A DNA stretch of 64,000 nucleotides from Actinomycetota bacterium (GTDB taxonomy: Bacteria; Actinomycetota; Actinomycetes; S36-B12; CAIYMF01), in NCBI GenBank assembly GCA_026393115.1, contig JAPLAU010000030.1, positions 62,001-126,000 of the forward strand. Reading direction: 5' to 3'. The position numbers and the translations under genes are program-made. This document shows, in pieces, positions 59,056 to 64,000 of the stretch. Each line of letters begins with the position of its first letter. The first letter of the stretch is position 1. The notes beneath the pieces are model-generated. The model saw nothing but the letters and a program-made list of their open reading frames with translations, was not told where the DNA came from and made no database searches.

Positions 59056-61265
59056 GCTGACCGCACCAAGGTGGCGTAGGCGCCATCAAGAGCCATCAGC
59101 TCAGAGTGCGTGCCCCGTTCGACGACGAGCCCCAGGTCGAGCACGACGATTTCGTCACTGTCGCGAATGGTCGACAAGCGGTGCGCGATGACAAGGCATG
59201 AAATGCCTCGTCGTCGAAGCGCCTCGTCAATGAGTAGTTCAGTAGCGGGGTCGAGAGAGCTCGTGGCTTCATCGAGCACGAGGAGCGAAGGTCGCCGCGC
59301 GAGGGCCCGAGCGATTTCAAGTCGTTGCCGCTGACCACCGGAAAGGTCAGAGCCCATCTCGTTCAGTGGGGCATCAAGACCACCGGGACGGTGGGCCACG
59401 TCGTTGGCCAGTTGTGCATCTTCAATGGCCGAAACGATGTCGGCCTCGGGAATGGTCGGATCCCAGAGCGTGATGTTCTCGCGAATAGTTCCGGAGAAGA
59501 TCATGACGTCTTGGTCGACCAGAGCGATTCCGTCGGTGAGCACTTGAGGCGCGTGACGATTGCGGGTGCGGCCATCGATGAGAATCTGGCCCTCCCACGG
59601 CTGGTACAGACCCGTCACCAATTTGGAAATAGTTGACTTGCCGCAGCCGCTGGGACCCACCAACGCCACACGTCGGCCGGGTGCAAGGTGCAGGTTGAGC
59701 CCGGTAATCACCGGAGGTCCGAGTCGGCTATATCCGAAAGTGATGTCGCGTGCCTCGAAGTCGCCGATGATGGTGCTGGGCGCCGGTTCGTGGGTGTAGG
59801 TCACTTCATCGAGTTGCGCGCCCATCACATCGTCGACTTGGTCGAGGGTCGGGCGCAGCATCTGTGCCTGCGTCAACGCAAGCACCATCGTGCCGACCGG
59901 GCCAATCAGAATTCCGGTCAGCGCGAGAATGGCCAAGAGTGCACCCGGATCTAGCCGACCTTGAATAACTCCGACCATTGCCGCACCAGTGATCGCGATG
60001 GTCGCGAGCCCTGTGAGCAAGGGCGGGTACACGCTGAGCCCCATCAATCGCATGCCGACGCGTTGATTGGCTTCAAGAAGTCGGTTCTGCGCCGCCATGC
60101 CGCGCGCGATGATGCCGTCTTCGGCGCCTGAGGCCTTGATGGATTCGATCTGCGACAGTGCCGCCGCCATCACGCCACCTACTTCAACCGTTTCGACCAC
60201 GACTTTCGAGGCTTCGTCCTTCGCCTTGGCCAGGGTGCTGCGAAGTACGAGGGCGATGATGATGGCGACGATCACGGCCACGATGCCTGTGATGGGATCA
60301 AGGATCAGCAGCACGACAGCGGCCGACACACTGGTGAGAACGGCAGCACTCAACGTCATGGTCAGCGCCGACACACTCGTGCTCATGGCGTCGATCAGCA
60401 GCGCTCGCTGGGCGGATGAACCTGGACCGCGTTGAGCGTGGAAGGAAGCGGGCAGGTGGAGAAGCCGTTGAACGACTTGCGCTGAGAGGCGCAGCGAAAT
60501 CTTGGTCGACATCCGAATCGACAGCAGGCCTTGCATTCCTTGCAACACGGTTTGAACAGCGAGTGCCACGATGAGTCCGAGCAGCGCTGCCGTGGCGCCG
60601 ATTCCGAGCAGACCGTTGAGTTGGTTGCCGTACAGGCTCATGATTTGCGGAACCAGAAGAGTAGGCACCAACAGTAGGAGCGCGATGACCCCGATCATTG
60701 CCAGCGCGGCTCCGACCTTTCCCGCTGAGGCAAGCAGGCGCCCGGCTACACCTGAACGCTTTCCCCCGGCCGTGAAATCTGGTCCCGGAGTCATCTCAAT
60801 GACGACTCCGGTGAAGTAGCGATCAAACTCGTCGTCGTCGCAGGTGCGCGCACCGCTGCCGGGATCGTTGAGATACCAGCCGCCGGGGAACCAGCCTTCG
60901 ACCACGATGTAGTGGTAGAAGCGCCAGTGCACGATCATCGGAAACGTCATCGTCTTGAGACGTTCGGGCTCGCGCTTGAATGCCTTCGCCTCGAGTCCGT
61001 AAGAGCGCGCCGCACCGATCACGTTCTTGGCCTTTGCCCCGTCGCGCGAGACCCCGGCCGCGACGCGCAATTCATCAAGAGGAACGAAGCGCCCGTAACT
61101 TGCGAGCACCATGCCGAGGCTGGCGGCACCACACTCGGTGGCCTCCATCTGCAGCACCGTGGGCACCTTGCTGCGATGACGCTTGGGGGGCTTGGCAGGT
61201 TTCGGCGGTTGAACTGGGGGAGTTGCCCCGACTGGGGGTGGTGCCGACGTCACATCAGCGGTCAC
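59052..61265 (-). CDS. NHLM-type exporter: C39 peptidase-ABC transporter
   Basis: A 737-residue peptidase-containing ABC transporter (PCAT). After a proline/lysine-rich start, residues about 33-165 form a C39 cysteine peptidase: Cys45 in MEATECGAASLGMVLASYG, His in PMIVHWRFYHYIVVEGW, and Asp in YLNDPGSGAR complete the triad. Six membrane helices follow, then an NBD with GPSGCGKSTISKLV, signature DLSGGQRQRLEIARAL and LVLDEATSSLD. Such proteins cut leader peptides after a double-glycine-type site while exporting the mature peptide. The GTG at 61265 overlaps the HlyD-like gene stop. No precursor peptide gene is seen nearby. Confidence 0.92.
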   Translation of the reverse strand: MTADVTSAPPPVGATPPVQPPKPAKPPKRHRSKVPTVLQMEATECGAASLGMVLASYGRFVPLDELRVAAGVSRDGAKAKNVIGAARSYGLEAKAFKREPERLKTMTFPMIVHWRFYHYIVVEGWFPGGWYLNDPGSGARTCDDDEFDRYFTGVVIEMTPGPDFTAGGKRSGVAGRLLASAGKVGAALAMIGVIALLLLVPTLLVPQIMSLYGNQLNGLLGIGATAALLGLIVALAVQTVLQGMQGLLSIRMSTKISLRLSAQVVQRLLHLPASFHAQRGPGSSAQRALLIDAMSTSVSALTMTLSAAVLTSVSAAVVLLILDPITGIVAVIVAIIIALVLRSTLAKAKDEASKVVVETVEVGGVMAAALSQIESIKASGAEDGIIARGMAAQNRLLEANQRVGMRLMGLSVYPPLLTGLATIAITGAAMVGVIQGRLDPGALLAILALTGILIGPVGTMVLALTQAQMLRPTLDQVDDVMGAQLDEVTYTHEPAPSTIIGDFEARDITFGYSRLGPPVITGLNLHLAPGRRVALVGPSGCGKSTISKLVTGLYQPWEGQILIDGRTRNRHAPQVLTDGIALVDQDVMIFSGTIRENITLWDPTIPEADIVSAIEDAQLANDVAHRPGGLDAPLNEMGSDLSGGQRQRLEIARALARRPSLLVLDEATSSLDPATELLIDEALRRRGISCLVIAHRLSTIRDSDEIVVLDLGLVVERGTHSELMALDGAYATLVRSA

Positions 61266-62095
61266 GAACCGAGGCCCGTCAACTGCTGGAGCAGGGTCTT
61301 CTGGCTAATGATGATCTGCGCGGTCGCTCCTGCACCCGCCTCGAGCGGTTCGGCGAGCGTAATGGTCGTCGGATAAACGGAGGTGCCTGCCGTCAATGGA
61401 ACGCCGAGTCGCGCCGACTCAACCTCGGAGGGTTCAGGTGCGGCGTCGATTGCGGTGACCGTTCCGGTGGTCTGGGTTTCGCCCGACGTCACATTCACTG
61501 TCAGGCCCGGAGTGATGCGCGCTTCGTCGCTTTCTTGAACTGCCACCAGTACGGTCGCCGAACTTCCTGGGGGTAGGACGGTGGCGACCATGTCGCCGGC
61601 GTGCACCACGCGGCCCGCGAAACCGACTTGCTGCCAAATAGTGCCCGCGATGGGAGAGGCGATGCGCACGGGCCGACCGTTGTCGTCGACTCCCTCGGCC
61701 AGTACCTGCCCGGCTGTCACCGTGTCGCCTTCGGATACCGAGGCGCTGGTCAGTACTGCACCCGTGGGGGCTGCGGCGGTCGCTAGTCCGGGTGGGGCCA
61801 CCACTCGACCGCTTACGGTGACCGAGAATGTCTGCACCACGCCCGCCGCGTACACCAAGCCGGCGACAATAAGCAGGGCCGCGGCGGCGACGGCGACCCA
61901 ACTGCGTCGTGAGGTAATCGGCAGCAGGTTGTCGACCTGAGTCGGCAGGTTCATTTGCTCAAGGGCTTGAGCTCGGAAGGGCGAGGGCTTGCCGAGTGTC
62001 TGCGATTCGGGCTTGTCGCCCACCACATCGAAAATGGCATCGAGCACATCTGATTGCCTTCGGGTGGATTCGCGCCCCGATCCTCGCTCAGTCAC
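61262..62095 (-). CDS. NHLM-type exporter: HlyD-like membrane fusion protein
   Basis: A 277-residue periplasmic-adaptor-like protein. About 60 residues precede a single membrane helix (VAVAAAALLIVAGLVYAAGV near 70). Biotinyl/lipoyl-like hairpin halves follow (GRVVAPPGLATAAAPTGAVLTSASVSEGDTVTAGQVLAEGV and IASPIAGTIWQQVGFAGRVVHAGDMVATVLP), then a beta-barrel part. It is the HlyD-family subunit of NHLM systems and first gene of the operon. In a single-membrane actinobacterium it probably bridges the transporter to the cell wall. The GTG at 62095 has a TAGGAAT element close upstream but no clear Shine-Dalgarno. Confidence 0.85.
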   Translation of the reverse strand: MTERGSGRESTRRQSDVLDAIFDVVGDKPESQTLGKPSPFRAQALEQMNLPTQVDNLLPITSRRSWVAVAAAALLIVAGLVYAAGVVQTFSVTVSGRVVAPPGLATAAAPTGAVLTSASVSEGDTVTAGQVLAEGVDDNGRPVRIASPIAGTIWQQVGFAGRVVHAGDMVATVLPPGSSATVLVAVQESDEARITPGLTVNVTSGETQTTGTVTAIDAAPEPSEVESARLGVPLTAGTSVYPTTITLAEPLEAGAGATAQIIISQKTLLQQLTGLGS

Positions 62096-62197
62096 CTGAC
62101 ATTCCTACCCTGTTTGAGCCTGCAGCGCTAGAAACGTCGTGATACCGGACGTTACGCGGTGTTCACGCACCGTCGCCAATTCAGGTACGGTCCAGTC

Positions 62198-62995
62198 ATG
62201 CCTGATACAGAGGAGCCGCGACGGCTGCGGTATGAGGTAGTCAAGGATCTTGTGCTGACGATCATTGACGAGAGCAATCTCAAGCCCGGTGATCGACTGC
62301 CGAGTTCAGCCGAGCTCGCCGTGTTGTCGGGGGTTAGCCAGATTTCTGTTCGCCGCGCCCTTGATGAACTCGAGCAGGCCGGCCGCATTGAGCGCCACCA
62401 AGGTGTGGGCACGTTCGTCTCCCAACCCCGCATCGTTTCCACCCCGGCCCGTTCCGGTGATTTGCTCGAAACACTTGAACACAGTGGTGACAGCGCCGAT
62501 CTGGTGACTGAACTGCGCAGTTTACGAGTGGGAATGCCGGGAGCCCCCGTGGCGAAGGCGTTGCGTTTACAAAATGGCCAGCCGGTCTGGGAAGTCGTGC
62601 GGCGGCGGTTGATGTTGGATCGGCCGGTACTCGTCGAGCGTGCGATCCTTCCGGTGCATCGGGTGCCCGCCCTTGACGAAACCATGTTGGCCGACGGCGG
62701 TTCGCTGTACCGGTACCTCGAGGAGGCGTACGGACTCGTCGACGCTTTCGAAGAGCAGTACCTCGAAGTCACCATGCCCACCCATGACGTGCGGGGGCTC
62801 CTCGACCTTCCCGCCCGCGAACTGGTCGTGATCGTCAAGGGTGTGAGTTTTAGTAACGACGGTGAGCCTTTCGACTGCTTTGAGCAGGTGTACCCGGCGC
62901 GGCAATTCGCGTTCTATGTGTCTGGAACCCAGGACCGTCGGCTGCTATCGGCGCCCGGCGGGGAGGACTGGACGGTCACGTCGCTGGGTGGTTAA
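62198..62995 (+). CDS. GntR/HutC-family transcriptional regulator
   Basis: A 265-residue regulator. The N-terminal winged helix (residues about 10-75, LKPGDRLPSSAELAVLSGVSQISVRRALDELEQAGRIERHQGVGTFVS) is the GntR fold; the rest is a UTRA effector-binding domain (HutC subfamily), with EEQYLEVTMP and VSFSNDGEPFDCFEQVYPARQF. Effectors are usually small carboxylates, amino acids or sugars. TACGGT lies six bases before the ATG at 62198, so leaderless transcription is likely. The next gene, 41 bases downstream, is an aminotransferase whose promoter carries a palindrome and is its probable target. Confidence 0.92.
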   Translation: MPDTEEPRRLRYEVVKDLVLTIIDESNLKPGDRLPSSAELAVLSGVSQISVRRALDELEQAGRIERHQGVGTFVSQPRIVSTPARSGDLLETLEHSGDSADLVTELRSLRVGMPGAPVAKALRLQNGQPVWEVVRRRLMLDRPVLVERAILPVHRVPALDETMLADGGSLYRYLEEAYGLVDAFEEQYLEVTMPTHDVRGLLDLPARELVVIVKGVSFSNDGEPFDCFEQVYPARQFAFYVSGTQDRRLLSAPGGEDWTVTSLGG

Positions 62996-63009
62996 TCATT
63001 CTTGTCGAT

Positions 63010-63028
63010 TCTGCATGCAGAGTATAAT
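63010..63028 (+). promoter_or_regulatory. Promoter with embedded 12-bp palindrome
   Basis: TCTGCATGCAGA (63010-63021) is a perfect palindrome abutting a consensus -10 TATAAT (63023-63028), eight bases before the aminotransferase ATG. A repressor on the palindrome would block polymerase. The GntR/HutC-type regulator encoded immediately upstream is the natural candidate. Confidence 0.65.
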
Positions 63029-63036
63029 GTGACCGC

Positions 63037-64000
63037 ATGACCTCCGAGGATTTTGACGCTGAGTACCGTCAGTGGGCCGCCCGCTCGGGCGAACTCTTCG
63101 AACGCGCCAGTCGCGTGATTCCCGGTGGCGCTGGCAGCAGTGCCCGCACGGTGAAGTTTGGCTGGAAGCCCTACCCGCCGTTCATCGCTGAAGGCCAGGG
63201 TTCACGCATTCGCGATGTCGACGGCCACGAGTACATCGACTACCTGCTGGGCTTGGGCCCGATGATTCTCGGTCACCGTCACCCCGTTGTCACGGCGGCA
63301 GTCACGAACGCTATTGAGTCGTACGGCACCTGCTTCGGCTTGCCGTACGAACTCGAAATCGAGGCCGCCGAAAAGGTGGTCGCTACCGTGCCCGGCATCG
63401 AGATGGTGCGGTTCACTAACTCTGGAAGTGAAGCGGTGGGCTCGGCAATTCGAATCGCTCGCGCGGTCACTCAGCGCCGACTCGTGATTCGCTTTGAGGG
63501 TCACTACCACGGCTGGCAAGACACCGTGTACTGGAGCAACCACGTCGATCCAGCGGCAGCGGGACCTGCCGATCGCCCCCGTCCGATTCCGTCAGGCCCC
63601 GGTGTTCCGATCGAACTCGAAGACACTCTCATTGTGCTCTCCTGGAATGACCCTGAAAGTTTCGTGCGCGTCATGAACGAGCGCGGGCATGAAGTGGCCG
63701 CGGTCATCACTGAGCCTGCGGTGTTCAACACCGGCTGCATCTTGCCCGAGCCCGGCTACCTCGAACTGTTGCGCTCGGAAACCACCAAGCACGGTGCGCT
63801 GCTGATCTTCGATGAGGTCATCACCGGATTCCGATTCGCTCGCGGGTGCGCACAGGAGTGGTTCGGTGTCACTCCTGACATCACCACCCTTGCCAAGGGT
63901 CTTGGTGGCGGCTTCCCGGTTGCCGCCATTGGCGGCAGCAAGGAAGTGATGTCGATCATCGCGGAGGGTCGCTACTCGCACTCGGGTACTTACAACGCGA
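63037..64000 (+). CDS. Class III aminotransferase, glutamate-1-semialdehyde aminomutase-like (3' end outside window)
   Basis: 321 codons of a PLP enzyme are visible. Family motifs are ASRVIPGGAGSSART near residue 25, FTNSGSEAVGSAIRIARA near 128, FEGHYHGWQD near 153, FDEVITGFRFARG (Asp binding the PLP nitrogen) near 260, and TLAKGLGGGFPVAAIGG with the PLP-binding lysine near 288. It resembles glutamate-1-semialdehyde 2,1-aminomutase, but the control by a GntR-type regulator and lack of heme genes suggest a catabolic or specialised aminotransferase or mutase. The start is fixed by TATAAT eight bases upstream; no Shine-Dalgarno is present. Confidence 0.9.
   Translation, partial: MTSEDFDAEYRQWAARSGELFERASRVIPGGAGSSARTVKFGWKPYPPFIAEGQGSRIRDVDGHEYIDYLLGLGPMILGHRHPVVTAAVTNAIESYGTCFGLPYELEIEAAEKVVATVPGIEMVRFTNSGSEAVGSAIRIARAVTQRRLVIRFEGHYHGWQDTVYWSNHVDPAAAGPADRPRPIPSGPGVPIELEDTLIVLSWNDPESFVRVMNERGHEVAAVITEPAVFNTGCILPEPGYLELLRSETTKHGALLIFDEVITGFRFARGCAQEWFGVTPDITTLAKGLGGGFPVAAIGGSKEVMSIIAEGRYSHSGTYNA

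Noticed and set aside
1-64000. CRISPR arrays, tRNA or rRNA genes, prophage or transposase genes
   Set aside because: None was found on reading: no regularly spaced direct repeats with unique spacers, no tRNA T-loop consensus in a cloverleaf context, and no recognisable transposase or integrase product.

Overview
The window is chromosomal DNA of a high-GC Gram-positive bacterium of the class Actinomycetes. The evidence is a WhiB-family iron-sulfur regulator, a SigR/RsrA-type redox sigma/anti-sigma pair followed by a 25-codon gene for the actinobacterial ribosomal protein bL37, a SigF/RsbW-type pair, a mycothiol-dependent enzyme family member, a PdtaS-like histidine kinase, and two c-di-AMP (ydaO) riboswitches ahead of secreted cell-wall hydrolases. 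GTG starts are frequent. Many starts have no Shine-Dalgarno but carry an actinobacterial -10 (xANNNT) six or seven bases upstream, so leaderless transcripts look common. I cannot name the genus.

Layout. 1-1.8 kb: a minus-strand pair, a CrtI-like FAD oxidoreductase (cut by the window edge) and a GcvT-like protein. 2-9.9 kb: riboswitch-controlled NlpC/P60 hydrolase, DUF1015 protein, pirin, TSUP exporter, cytochrome P450, acyltransferase. 9.9-31.1 kb: a conserved housekeeping and stress block with CBS protein, hisN, rsgA, aroA, SRAP protein, sigR-rsrA-bL37, two tandem membrane HD-GYP-type proteins, a biotinyl carrier protein, a lone PilT-like ATPase, thioesterase, GNAT, riboswitch-controlled M23 protein, a nuclease-like gene bracketed by 65-bp hairpin repeats, a TPP enzyme, PdtaS, WhiB1, a diacylglycerol-kinase-like protein and a membrane protein. 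Its order resembles, as I recall it, the rsgA-aroA-SRAP-sigH-TB7.3-pdtaS-whiB1 neighbourhood of mycobacteria. 31.3-33 kb: SigF-type sigma and RsbW. 32.7-36 kb: an accessory island with a RelE/ParE-like module, an Xre gene next to a truncated toxin remnant, and a RES-Xre module.

36-43 kb: envelope functions (HExxH membrane protein, tyrosine phosphatase, sugar epimerase, two large membrane proteins). 42.8-47 kb: class II glutamine amidotransferase, glutamine synthetase-like enzyme, enoyl-CoA hydratase-like protein and M15-type peptidase. 47.1-50.3 kb: part of a histidine-utilisation operon (M20 hydrolase, hutF, hutD). 50.3-54 kb: a heterodimeric ABC exporter. 54-55.6 kb: PLP-dependent decarboxylase. 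55.8-56 kb: stand-alone lipoyl domain. 56.2-62.1 kb: a three-gene NHLM-type peptide exporter (HlyD-like, C39 peptidase-ABC, second ABC) with no visible precursor peptide. 62.2-64 kb: GntR regulator and the start of a class III aminotransferase with a palindrome abutting its -10.

Three families of short dispersed repeats lie in intergenic DNA: A (62 bp, two inverted copies with a 12-bp-stem hairpin), B (about 50 bp, three copies, two of them inverted around the lipoyl gene) and C (65 bp, two direct copies, each a 22-23 bp stem, flanking one gene). Two G-rich purine tracts lie in convergent intergenic gaps. The best leads are these repeats, the apparent dual-start SigR isoform arrangement, the leaderless-start pattern and the precursor-less exporter.
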